Origin: Plantibacter flavus
Lineage (GTDB): Bacteria > Actinomycetota > Actinomycetes > Actinomycetales > Microbacteriaceae
Direction of reading: 5' to 3'
Length of the DNA: 64,000 nucleotides
Assembly: GCF_002024505.1 (NCBI RefSeq)
Contig: NZ_CP019402.1
Location: 3,410,001-3,474,000, forward strand
Positions 8,698 to 16,404 of this stretch are shown here, piece by piece; positions within the stretch are counted from its first letter, which is position 1; each line of letters begins with the position of its first letter. The translations under genes and the position numbers were made by a program. Below the pieces are notes generated by a model, which saw nothing but the letters and a program-made list of their open reading frames with translations, did no database searches and was not told where the DNA came from.

Positions 8698-8781
8698 GAC
8701 AGCAGCACGCCCTGAGCCTGGTGTCCTCGGCAGGGGACACGTTCGCCTCCGCACAGCCGAGGTGCGCACTCGTTCCCGCGC

Positions 8782-8861
8782 ACAACTCCTGCTGAGGGTG
8801 GCAAGGCCGCCTGACACCGCGCCGGCAGCCGGGTTCCGGTGCCGTCCAGCAGGAGTTGTGA
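8782..8861. repeat. Inverted-repeat element 2 (80 bp)
   Basis: CACAACTCCTGCTG at 8782-8795 and CAGCAGGAGTTGTG at 8848-8861 form perfect 14-bp arms. It follows element 1 after 84 bp and ends 17 bp before the stop of the DarT-like gene. The stretch 8580-8878 holds these two elements and no gene that I can support. Confidence 0.75.
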
Positions 8862-8878
8862 ACGCGGTGAGGCTTCGC

Positions 8879-9766
8879 CTAGTCGGCGACGTGCTCTTGG
8901 AACCAGGGGGTGTAGGCGGCGACCTTGGTGCGGTGGCCGGCGCCGGCGACGAGTCGCTTGACGTGCTCGCGGACGTTGACCGTCGCGACGCCGATCACGG
9001 TGACGCGGTCGAACGGGACGGCGTCGGCGACGAGCACCTCGGCGCGGCGGAGGGCCGCGGGGTCATCGTCGGTCGCGAAGCGCTGCACCATGCGGTCGGC
9101 GGTCATCGCGTTGGCGCCGATGCTCGTGAGCACGTGGGACGCGTCACCGTCGGCGACCACGACGCGTGCCCGGGAGGGTCGACCGGTGTCGGCGTCGAAC
9201 TCGCCCGGGTGCACGGCTGCGCCGTCGATGGTGGTGACGAGCACCACGTAGTCGTTGACCGATGACGCGAGCGCCTCGGCGGACAGACGGACGTCGTGCT
9301 CACCCGCGCGGATGCCCGCCCAGAGGTCGGCGTCCGGGGTCAGGAAGAACGGGACGAAGTCGGCCGGCGTGAGGTCGTCGGTGCCGGCGAGGACCATCGT
9401 GCGTCTCGCTTCGCGGTGGCTCGCGGCGGCGATGTCGACGACCGGCCCGTCGGGGAGCGCCGGTGACGCCACCGGCAGGATGCTGCCGGCCTCGAGGATG
9501 CGCTCGAGGTTGCGGATGTGGGTGACGTGGTACAGCCGCTGCTCGCCGACGCGCACGACGGGCAGGGCGGCTGCCGCCTTCGTCACCGTCTTCGTGGTGG
9601 CGGCGGTCCGCACGCGGGTCGGCGCCGGCTCGCGGAGCGAGGGGGCGACCGTCGACCGACGGACCTTGGGAGCGGGTGGTTCAGCGACCGGCACCTCGCG
9701 GGGCGGCGGCGGGAAGCAGGTCGCGCAGAGGCCGTTGTCGAAACCGTGTTTGCATTCGTCGCTCAA
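8879..9766 (-). CDS. DarT-like (DUF4433) ssDNA thymidine ADP-ribosyltransferase family protein
   Basis: This is a 295-residue protein. Residues about 1-18 carry a Cys/His cluster (CKHG..LCATC) that looks like a small zinc knuckle, then a Pro/Arg-rich linker to about residue 70. The remainder matches the DarT family: LYHVTHIRNLERILEAG for NAD binding, DFVPFFLTPDA, and RRAEVLVADAVP, where Glu243 is the likely catalytic glutamate. DarT enzymes ADP-ribosylate thymidine in single-stranded DNA and are normally neutralised by the macrodomain protein DarG. No macrodomain gene is adjacent, so this is an orphan in the window. The TTG start at 9766 is preceded by AGAAGGA. Activity and DNA specificity are not shown by sequence alone. 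Confidence 0.75.
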   Translation of the reverse strand: MSDECKHGFDNGLCATCFPPPPREVPVAEPPAPKVRRSTVAPSLREPAPTRVRTAATTKTVTKAAAALPVVRVGEQRLYHVTHIRNLERILEAGSILPVASPALPDGPVVDIAAASHREARRTMVLAGTDDLTPADFVPFFLTPDADLWAGIRAGEHDVRLSAEALASSVNDYVVLVTTIDGAAVHPGEFDADTGRPSRARVVVADGDASHVLTSIGANAMTADRMVQRFATDDDPAALRRAEVLVADAVPFDRVTVIGVATVNVREHVKRLVAGAGHRTKVAAYTPWFQEHVAD

Positions 9767-9882
9767 GAGAGTCCTTCTGCAGTCCGGCTCCGAGACACGA
9801 GGAGCGGGTCACTGGGGGGACGAGCCGAGACGTACGCATCAAGGGTACGCGGCTTCGGCACCCCTCATGCACGCTGGCGCCG

Positions 9883-10449
9883 TCAAACGAGACCGCGCTG
9901 CGCCCGCAACACCCGGACGCACGAGACGGCGAGCGAGCCGAAGAACACCGCCATCAGCACCGGGAGCAGCCAGGGCGCCATCCACGCGGGCACGCCGAGC
10001 CAGGTGGTGAGCGCGACGACGGCGATGAATGCGGCGGTCGCGATCGTCAGATCCCCCAGCAGTCGCGCGCTGGCGTCCAACGTGGCGGCCCTCACCTCCG
10101 GACGAGGCGACAGTTGCGTGGACCACGTCGATGCAGCGGCCGGTGGGTGGGGGCCGTCCTCCGATCGGGTCGTTCCGGCGAGCGGCAGGCACGCGGCGAT
10201 GATCCAGAAGACCGCCACGACCGCGGCGCCGATGATGACCGGCAGCAGGAACCCGCCGAGGCTCTTGGCCGCCCAGGTGTCCGGCTGGAGTTCGGCGTCG
10301 ACGTGCACCGGCATCGGATCCGGTGCAGACGGATACACCGCCAGGCCGACGACCAGCGTCGCCGCGACGATGACGAGAGCGACGAGATGCGGCCAGACCG
10401 GCGTCCGGCGAACGGTTTGCTCCGGGCGAGTGGTCGTCGGGTCCTGCAT
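9883..10449 (-). CDS. DUF1648 domain membrane protein
   Basis: This is a 188-residue protein with a DUF1648-like N-terminal part: a first membrane helix (HLVALVIVAATLVVGLAVY) followed by PSAPDPMPVHVDAELQPD. At least three further hydrophobic helices follow, ending in a positively charged tail. Members are often encoded near regulators or signalling proteins, and no biochemical function is settled. I choose the ATG at 10449, with GGAG just upstream, over the longer frame from 10515. It runs in the same direction as the DarT-like gene, separated by 116 bp. Confidence 0.65.
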   Translation of the reverse strand: MQDPTTTRPEQTVRRTPVWPHLVALVIVAATLVVGLAVYPSAPDPMPVHVDAELQPDTWAAKSLGGFLLPVIIGAAVVAVFWIIAACLPLAGTTRSEDGPHPPAAASTWSTQLSPRPEVRAATLDASARLLGDLTIATAAFIAVVALTTWLGVPAWMAPWLLPVLMAVFFGSLAVSCVRVLRAQRGLV

Positions 10450-10570
10450 GGCGCTCCTCGTCTGGGCGAGCGCCACCGATGACGCATGTCGTGACCCGCG
10501 GAATATCTGCATCAATCATACCCGGTGCGCGGCGCTCGAGCGCGAGTCCGCCGCCTGGACACTGCAGCGA

Positions 10571-10597
10571 TGCGTGGGCGACGCTACCCCCCACGCA
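10571..10597 (-). terminator. Hairpin between MFS and DUF1648 genes
   Basis: TGCGTGGG at 10571-10578 pairs with CCCACGCA at 10590-10597 over an 11-nt loop, 33 bp after the MFS stop. It is a plausible terminator for the MFS gene. Confidence 0.5.
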
Positions 10598-10629
10598 CCG
10601 CAGCACTACCCAGGCGACGGTGTCTCGGC

Positions 10630-12135
10630 TCACCCGGTCACGCCTGGCTCCGCTGGTCGGCTCACCCGACGCGCGACGACGACCGCCGCGACACCGGCGA
10701 CCAGCGCGATCGCGAAGCATCCGGCGAACGCGACCCCGCCGGGAGCGATCCAGCTCAGCCCGGCGAACGCCCCCGAGCCGTCGAGCGCCGTGAACGCCAG
10801 CCCGGTCGCCGCGAGCGCGAGGGCACCGCCGATCGCGTCGCCGATCGACATCGCCGCACTGTTGAAGCCCTGCGAGCGCTCGTCGGAGTAGGCGAGCGTC
10901 ATCACGCTGAGTCGCGGGAACATGAGGCCCATCCCGCCACCACTCACCACCCAGGCGACGATCGGTACCACCGGCGGCAGGCCGACGAGGGCGGCGGACA
11001 GGGCGATCGCGACGGCGACCGCGACGAGTGACGACCCGATCTGCACGGCGTTCGCATTCGACAGCCGGTCCCCGAGGCGCCCCTGCAACCAGGACGACAG
11101 CGACCACGCGATCGCTCCACCGGTGAGCGCGAGTCCGGCGAGCGCCGGCGTGAGCCCGTGCTCGCGGGTCAGCAGGTAGGGCACGTACACCTCGGCGCCG
11201 AAGAACGCGGCGGAGGTCAGTCCGCGCACCAGGATGACCGTCGGGAGCCCTCGGCGCGCGGTGAGCGTGCCGAGCGGGATGAGTGGTCGGAGGGCGAGGA
11301 TCGCGACGACCGCGCCGACGATCGGCAGCGCCCACGCGGTCCATCCCGAGAACTCCGTCGAGAGGTTGACCGCGAGGACCGCGGCCGCGACGAGCACCGC
11401 CCACCCGAGCCGACGCAGCTCCGCGCCCGTCCGCGCGACGGTGGCCGCCTCGCCACCGTCCTCCGCCGACTGCAGCTCGGCGGCCTGCCGCTCGGCGCGT
11501 TCGGTTGCGGACGCGCGCAGCATCCGGAGCGCCGGCAGGAGGAGGAGCGTCGCCACGACCACGAGCCCGACCACGCCGAGGAAGACCCAGTGCCAGCTGA
11601 ACCGCTCGGCGACCACGCCGGCGAGGAACGGCCCGATCAGGGAGGGGACGACCCAGGCGGCCGCGAACCCTGCGAAGATCCGCGGGTGCAGGGCCGGTGG
11701 GTAGATGCGGGCGACGAGGACGTACAGGGCGACGGTCATCGCTCCCGAACCGAGGCTCTGGACGAGGCGTCCGGCGACGACGGCCCACATGGTGGTCGCG
11801 GTTCCGGCCAGGAGGAGTCCGACGAGGAACAGGACGACGGAGGCGAGCAGCGGCTGGACCGGACCGAGGCGGTCGGCGACCGAGCCCGCGGCGACCATGC
11901 CGATGACGCTGACGGCGAGCGGGCCGGCGAAGGCGAGCGCGTAGAGCTGCTCGCCGCCGAGCTCGCCACTCACGAGCGGCATGATCGTCGTGACGGCGAG
12001 GGACTCGAAGGCGCCGAGGAACACGAGCGCGCACGCACCGATGGTGACGAGGACGAACCGGCGGCTGAAGATCCCGCGGTCGCGGGGCGTCGGGTCGGCT
12101 CCGATCGCGGGCTCGGGGGTCGTCGCTGTGGTCAC
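10630..12135 (-). CDS. MFS transporter (drug-efflux type)
   Basis: This is a 501-residue major facilitator with about 14 hydrophobic segments, starting RRFVLVTIGACALVFLGAF. It includes a loop with DRLGPVQPLL (motif-A-like) and RLVQSLGSGAM. It probably expels a toxic or redox-active compound using the proton gradient. The GTG start at 12135 has no Shine-Dalgarno sequence. It lies about 7 nt beyond a good -10, so the transcript looks leaderless. The promoter has a 19-bp spacer occupied by an inverted repeat, the arrangement used by MerR/SoxR activators. No MerR-family gene lies nearby, so regulation would be in trans. Confidence 0.85.
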   Translation of the reverse strand: MTTATTPEPAIGADPTPRDRGIFSRRFVLVTIGACALVFLGAFESLAVTTIMPLVSGELGGEQLYALAFAGPLAVSVIGMVAAGSVADRLGPVQPLLASVVLFLVGLLLAGTATTMWAVVAGRLVQSLGSGAMTVALYVLVARIYPPALHPRIFAGFAAAWVVPSLIGPFLAGVVAERFSWHWVFLGVVGLVVVATLLLLPALRMLRASATERAERQAAELQSAEDGGEAATVARTGAELRRLGWAVLVAAAVLAVNLSTEFSGWTAWALPIVGAVVAILALRPLIPLGTLTARRGLPTVILVRGLTSAAFFGAEVYVPYLLTREHGLTPALAGLALTGGAIAWSLSSWLQGRLGDRLSNANAVQIGSSLVAVAVAIALSAALVGLPPVVPIVAWVVSGGGMGLMFPRLSVMTLAYSDERSQGFNSAAMSIGDAIGGALALAATGLAFTALDGSGAFAGLSWIAPGGVAFAGCFAIALVAGVAAVVVARRVSRPAEPGVTG

Positions 12136-12142
12136 GAGTCCG

Positions 12143-12173
12143 AGCCTAGAACCTCAATGCGACTTGAGGTCAA
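12143..12173 (-). promoter_or_regulatory. MerR/SoxR-type promoter of the MFS gene
   Basis: On the minus strand, TTGACC (12173-12168) and TAGGCT (12148-12143) are separated by exactly 19 bp. The spacer region carries the palindrome ACCTCAA-N6-TTGAGGT (12151-12170). An over-long 19-bp spacer with a dyad between -35 and -10 is the established layout for promoters untwisted by MerR-family activators. The dyad resembles SoxR-type boxes (CCTCAA..TTGAGG). Confidence 0.75.
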
Positions 12174-12190
12174 GCGCTGACGAACCCCTG

Positions 12191-12283
12191 CCCGTTCACC
12201 ATTCAGGACGTGCCCGGCGCGCCGTCGCCGATCGACGGGCTCGGGCGCAGGGCGCGCCGCAGCCGTCCTGAATTGCGAACGGG
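12191..12283. repeat. Inverted-repeat element 3 (93 bp)
   Basis: Arms 12191-12210 and 12264-12283 match at 18 of 20 positions. The inner ends are TTCAGGACG and CGTCCTGAA. A GGGCCG/CGGCCC hairpin overlaps its right end and precedes the metB stop, so the region may also terminate the metB transcript. Confidence 0.75.
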
Positions 12284-12296
12284 CCGGAACGGCCCG

Positions 12297-13475
12297 CTAG
12301 TGCTTGGCGCTCGCCTTCAGGACCTTCGCGAGCGCGCGGTCGAGGTCGGCGATGAGGTCGGCGACGTCCTCGATGCCGACCGACAGCCGGACGACGTTCT
12401 CGGGGACAGCCAGCTCCGTGCCCTTCACCGAGGCGTGCGTCATCTGCGCCGGCAGGCCGATGAGCGACTCGACGCCGCCGAGCGACTCGGCGAGTGCGAA
12501 CAGCTTCGTCTTCTCGACCAGGCGCGTGGCTGCAGCCGGGCCACCGACGAGCGCGAGCGACAGCATGCCGCCGAAGCCGGACATCTGGCGGGCGGCGAGC
12601 TCGTGACCGGGGTGGCTCTCGAGGCCCGGGTAGTAGACGCGCTCGACGGCGGCGTGGCCGTCGAGGAACTCCGCGATCGCCTGCGCGTTCGCGCTGTGCT
12701 GACGCATGCGCACCGCGAGGGTCTTGATGCCACGCGTCGTGAGCCACGCGTCGAGCGGGGCCGAGACCGCGCCGGCGGCGAACTGGACGAAGCCGAGCTG
12801 CTCGGCGAGCTCGTCGTCGTTCATGATGATGGCGCCGCCGAGGACGTCGGAGTGTCCGCCGAGGTACTTGGTCGTCGAGTGCACGACGATGTCGGCCCCG
12901 AGCGAGAGCGGCTGCTGCAACGCCGGCGAGGCGAAGGTGTTGTCCACCACGGAGAGCACCTCGTGGCGGTGCGCGAGGGCCGCGAGGGCCGCGATGTCGC
13001 TGATCTTCATGAGCGGGTTGCTCGGCGTCTCGACCCACAGCAGCTTCGTGCGGCCCGGGATGATCGCCGCTTCGACGGCGGCGAGGTTGCCGAGGTCCAC
13101 GACCGTGTGCTCGATCCCCCAGGCGCCGTGCACCCGGTTGATCAGCCGGTAGGTGCCGCCGTAGACGTCGTTCCCGATGACGATGTGGTCGCCGGGGCGG
13201 AGCGCCGTGCGGATGAGCGCGTCCTCGGCGGCGAGGCCGGAGGCGAAGGAGAAGCCGTGCTTCGCGCCTTCCAGGGCGGCGAGCTGCGTCTCGAGTGCCG
13301 TGCGGGTCGGGTTGGCGGAGCGGCTGTACTCGTAGCCGCCGCGGAGCCCACCCACGCCGTCCTGGACGAAGGTCGACGTCTGGTAGATCGGCGGGATGAT
13401 CGCCCCGGTGGTGGGGTCGAACTCCTGTCCGGCGTGGATGCTGCGGGTGGCGAAGCCGTGGTCGTGCTTGCTCAT
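12297..13475 (-). CDS. metB: Cystathionine gamma-synthase / gamma-lyase family enzyme
   Basis: This is a 392-residue PLP enzyme of the Cys/Met metabolism family. The Schiff-base lysine is Lys203 in VVHSTTKYLGGHSDV. Other signatures are YQTSTFVQDG, YSRSANPTR and NPLMKISDI. It is encoded 132 bp downstream of cystathionine beta-synthase in the same direction. This pairing suggests reverse transsulfuration (homocysteine to cysteine), in which the enzyme would work as a gamma-lyase. Sequence alone does not separate lyase from synthase, so the symbol is provisional. The ATG at 13475 has GAAAGAG upstream. Confidence 0.88.
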   Translation of the reverse strand: MSKHDHGFATRSIHAGQEFDPTTGAIIPPIYQTSTFVQDGVGGLRGGYEYSRSANPTRTALETQLAALEGAKHGFSFASGLAAEDALIRTALRPGDHIVIGNDVYGGTYRLINRVHGAWGIEHTVVDLGNLAAVEAAIIPGRTKLLWVETPSNPLMKISDIAALAALAHRHEVLSVVDNTFASPALQQPLSLGADIVVHSTTKYLGGHSDVLGGAIIMNDDELAEQLGFVQFAAGAVSAPLDAWLTTRGIKTLAVRMRQHSANAQAIAEFLDGHAAVERVYYPGLESHPGHELAARQMSGFGGMLSLALVGGPAAATRLVEKTKLFALAESLGGVESLIGLPAQMTHASVKGTELAVPENVVRLSVGIEDVADLIADLDRALAKVLKASAKH

Positions 13476-13607
13476 GGGTGACTCTTTCGGTTCAGGATTC
13501 GGGGAGGTGTCGGGTGGGCGACCGGTCGGACTGGCCCGGTCACCGGGGTCGGGCGCGGTCGGGACATCGCCCCGACTCCGCCCACACGACCTGCATGCCG
13601 CCCACGC

Positions 13608-14972
13608 TCAACCCGCCAGGTAGGTGAGGAGGTCGTGCCGCGTGATGACGCCGATCGGCTTGCCGCCATCGGTGACGAGGAACGCCGGGGCGGAACCGAG
13701 CGCCGCGCGCGCCGCCGGGATGGACTCACCGAGGCCGATGAGCGGCAGCGGGTCGCCGACGAACGCGCTCGCGGCGTCGTTCATCTTGGCCGCGCCGCTG
13801 AAGACGGCGTCCATGAGGCTCGCCTCGTCGATCGCACCGACGACCTCGCCCATCACCACGGGCGGCTCGGCGCTCAGCACCGGGAGCTGGGAGACGCCGT
13901 ACTCGGTCATGATGTCGACGACGTCGCGGACGGTGTCGCTCGGGTGCACGTGCACGAGGTCCGGCATCTCCGAGCCCTTGCCGCGGAGGATGTCGCCCAC
14001 GGTGCGGTCGTCGGCGACCTCGCTGAAGCCGTAGGACTGCAGCCAGGAGTCGTTGAAGATCTTGCCGAGGTAGCCACGCCCGCCGTCGGGCAGGAGGACG
14101 ACGACCACGGCCGACGCCGGGAGGTCGCGCGCCGCGACGAGGGCGGCCTGGACCGCCATGCCGCTGGAGCCGCCCACGAGCAGTCCCTCCTCGCGGGCAA
14201 GGCGACGCGTCATCGCGAACGACTCGGCGTCGGTGACGGCGATGATCTCGTCGGGGATGGAGGGGTCGTAGGCGGTCGGCCAGAAGTCCTCGCCGACGCC
14301 CTCGACGAGGTACGGGCGACCGGTGCCGCCGGAGTAGACCGAGCCCTCCGGGTCCGCACCGATGATGCGCACGCCGCCCTCGGAGACCTCCTTGAGGTAC
14401 TTGCCCGTCCCGGAGATGGTGCCTCCGGTGCCGACGCCCGCGACGAAGTGGGTGATCTCGCCCTCGGTGTCGCGCCAGATCTCGGGACCGGTCGACTCGT
14501 AGTGGCTGCGCGGCCCGTTCGGGTTCGCGTACTGGTTGGGCTTGAACGCCCCCGGGATCTCGGCGGTGAGGCGGTCGGACACGCTGTAGTAGGAGTCGGG
14601 GCTGTCGGGAGCGACCGAGGTCGGCGTCACCACGATCTCCGCACCGTAGGCGGTGAGCACGTTCCGCTTGTCCTCGCCGACCTTGTCGGGCAGGACGAAC
14701 ACGCAGCGGTACCCGCGCTGCTGGGCGACGAGGGCGAGGCCGACTCCGGTGTTGCCGGAGGTCGGCTCGACGATCGTGCCGCCCGGCTTGAGGTCGCCCG
14801 ACGCCTCGGCGGCGTCGATGATACGCGTGGCGATGCGGTCCTTCGAGGAGCCGCCCGGGTTGAGGTACTCCACCTTGACGAGCACGGTGGCCGCGATGCC
14901 CTCGGTGACCCGGTTGAGCTTGACGAGGGGCGTGTTCCCGATGAGATCGAGCACGGAGTCTGCGTAGTTCAT
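13608..14972 (-). CDS. cbs: Cystathionine beta-synthase
   Basis: This is a 454-residue PLP beta-family enzyme that condenses serine (or O-acetylserine) with homocysteine. LDLIGNTPLVKLN starts the fold, the cofactor lysine is Lys44 in GGSSKDRIA, and SGNTGVGLA and GTGGTISGTGKYL are phosphate- and cofactor-binding loops. The C-terminal third (about residues 335-454) is a pair of CBS domains; DLLTYLAG is at the very end. There is no N-terminal heme domain, as expected for bacteria. Length and CBS pair separate it from cysteine synthase. It probably forms an operon with the downstream metB-like gene. Confidence 0.92.
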   Translation of the reverse strand: MNYADSVLDLIGNTPLVKLNRVTEGIAATVLVKVEYLNPGGSSKDRIATRIIDAAEASGDLKPGGTIVEPTSGNTGVGLALVAQQRGYRCVFVLPDKVGEDKRNVLTAYGAEIVVTPTSVAPDSPDSYYSVSDRLTAEIPGAFKPNQYANPNGPRSHYESTGPEIWRDTEGEITHFVAGVGTGGTISGTGKYLKEVSEGGVRIIGADPEGSVYSGGTGRPYLVEGVGEDFWPTAYDPSIPDEIIAVTDAESFAMTRRLAREEGLLVGGSSGMAVQAALVAARDLPASAVVVVLLPDGGRGYLGKIFNDSWLQSYGFSEVADDRTVGDILRGKGSEMPDLVHVHPSDTVRDVVDIMTEYGVSQLPVLSAEPPVVMGEVVGAIDEASLMDAVFSGAAKMNDAASAFVGDPLPLIGLGESIPAARAALGSAPAFLVTDGGKPIGVITRHDLLTYLAG

Positions 14973-15166
14973 GTCTGCAATCTGTTCCTGTGGTGCGTCA
15001 CCGCACGACTCTCGCGTGCGTCACCGGATGGCTGGGGCGGCTGAGGCGGCATCCCGGCAGGGACGGTTCAGCGGGGACAGCAGGAACACGACAGGCGGAG
15101 ACGCATGCAGACCACCCTACCCGGCGAGTGCAGGGAACGCAGCCGGATGACGGGGCCGATCCGGCG

Positions 15167-15472
15167 TCAGTGGATCACGACGAGTCGCTGCCGCGGACCG
15201 AGTGCCGAGACAGCCGAGACCACCAGCCGGACGGCGAGGGTCAGCACCATGAGGACACCGATGACCGTGAGCACGACCGCGGCGAGCAGCAGCACCGCGA
15301 GGAGCGCCGGGAGCCGGCGCAACACGAGCTCGACCGGGCGACGACGGGGTGTCCCGTCCGCCCCGGGTGCCTCCAGGTGGCCTTCGCCCGCCATCGCGGC
15401 GGCGACGAGTTCGAGCGTGGCACGCGCGCCGGATCCGAGCCGTGCGGTCGAGGTGCGCAGCGCCTGGGACAT
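15167..15472 (-). CDS. Small hydrophobic membrane protein, unknown
   Basis: This is a 101-residue hypothetical protein. The N-terminal half is polar; residues about 52-90 are strongly hydrophobic (ALLAVLLLAAVVLTVIGVL, then LTLAVRLVVSAVSAL) and could form one or two membrane helices, and the tail is GPRQRLVVIH. The ATG at 15472 follows GAGAAGGGCC; a GTG one codon earlier is also possible. It is divergent from mntR, with 173 bp between the starts. No family recognised. Confidence 0.5.
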   Translation of the reverse strand: MSQALRTSTARLGSGARATLELVAAAMAGEGHLEAPGADGTPRRRPVELVLRRLPALLAVLLLAAVVLTVIGVLMVLTLAVRLVVSAVSALGPRQRLVVIH

Positions 15473-15645
15473 CACGTGGCCCTTCTCGTCGGATGGATCG
15501 GTGTTCGCGGGTGCGAGGACTCGACCGTAGCAGCCGGGTGCCCCGTTCGGGGGTGCCGGAGCCCATTCTGCCAGGCGGGCGTGAACACCCGGTGGCCTTC
15601 CGAAGGACGCATGATGGACGCGCACCTGCTCCCTAGACTGGAGGC

Positions 15646-16323
15646 ATGACCGTCTCCGGCCTCTCCACCGTCTCCCAGGACTACCTCAAGACGATCTGGA
15701 CGACCTCCGAGTGGGCCGACGAGTCGGCCACCGTCAAGCTGCTCGCGGATCGCATGGGCGTCCGTCCCGCGACCGCCTCCGACGCGGTGAAGCGACTCGC
15801 CGCCCAGGGACTCGTCGTGCACGAGCCCTACGGCAGCATCGAGCTCACCCCCGCCGGGCAGGCGCATGCGGTCGCGATGGTGCGGCGGCACCGACTCATC
15901 GAGACCTTCCTCGTCGAGATGCTCGGCTACGGCTGGGACGAGGTCCACGACGAGGCGGAGATCCTCGAGCACGCGGCGAGCGACACGATGATCGAACGCA
16001 TCGACGCCGCGCTCGGCCACCCGATCCGCGATCCGCACGGCGACCCGATCCCCTCCGCCGACGGCACCCCGCACCGCCCGGACGCGGTCCGGTTGAACGA
16101 GGCTCCGTCCGACAGCCCGTTGACGGTGTGCCGCATCTCGGACGCCGACCCGGAGACCCTCCGACACCTGAGCAGCCTCGGCATCGTCCTCGACACCGAA
16201 CTGAGCGTCGACGACCACCGTGCGTTCGCGGGCGAACTCGAACTCCGGCTCACCGCGACCGGCACGCGCCTCACGCTCGGCCGCCTCGCCGCCGATGCCG
16301 TCTGGGTGACGGTCGCCGCCTGA
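15646..16323 (+). CDS. mntR: MntR/DtxR-family metal-dependent regulator
   Basis: This is a 225-residue metal-dependent repressor. The winged helix reads KLLADRMGVRPATASDAVKRL, the dimerisation and metal domain contains MVRRHRLIETFLVEMLGY and DEVHDEAEILEHA, and a C-terminal SH3/FeoA-like domain follows from about residue 150. It faces the MntH transporter gene tail to tail, so manganese rather than iron is the likely signal. A TAGACT -10-like box at 15634-15639 lies only 6 bp before the ATG, suggesting a leaderless transcript. It probably binds the GTTAG..CTAAC sites upstream of mntH. Confidence 0.87.
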   Translation: MTVSGLSTVSQDYLKTIWTTSEWADESATVKLLADRMGVRPATASDAVKRLAAQGLVVHEPYGSIELTPAGQAHAVAMVRRHRLIETFLVEMLGYGWDEVHDEAEILEHAASDTMIERIDAALGHPIRDPHGDPIPSADGTPHRPDAVRLNEAPSDSPLTVCRISDADPETLRHLSSLGIVLDTELSVDDHRAFAGELELRLTATGTRLTLGRLAADAVWVTVAA

Positions 16324-16339
16324 TCGCCGGCAGCTCCTC

Positions 16340-16391
16340 TCGCCCGTCTTCAGGCGGATGAGCGCTCGTTCGCCCGTCTTCGGGCGGATGA
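16340..16391. terminator. Two direct 22-bp hairpin repeats between convergent mntR and mntH
   Basis: TCGCCCGTCTTCAGGCGGAT (16340 on) and TCGCCCGTCTTCGGGCGGAT (16370 on) repeat with a 30-bp period. Each forms a CGCCCG/CGGGCG-type stem. The position between two gene ends suggests bidirectional termination. Confidence 0.6.
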
Positions 16392-16404
16392 ACCGCCGGG
16401 CGGA

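Noticed and set aside
8698..8781. Small gene between hairpin elements 1 and 2
   Set aside because: The open frames here start inside the repeats and have no ribosome-binding site or conserved features.
9839..12034. 731-codon minus-strand frame over the MFS and DUF1648 genes
   Set aside because: Extremely Arg-rich shadow frame; the MFS and DUF1648 proteins are recognisable in another frame of the same strand.
14973..15166. Possible S-adenosylmethionine or cobalamin riboswitch upstream of cbs
   Set aside because: No conserved riboswitch core could be seen in the 194-bp gap; only an ordinary promoter region is likely.
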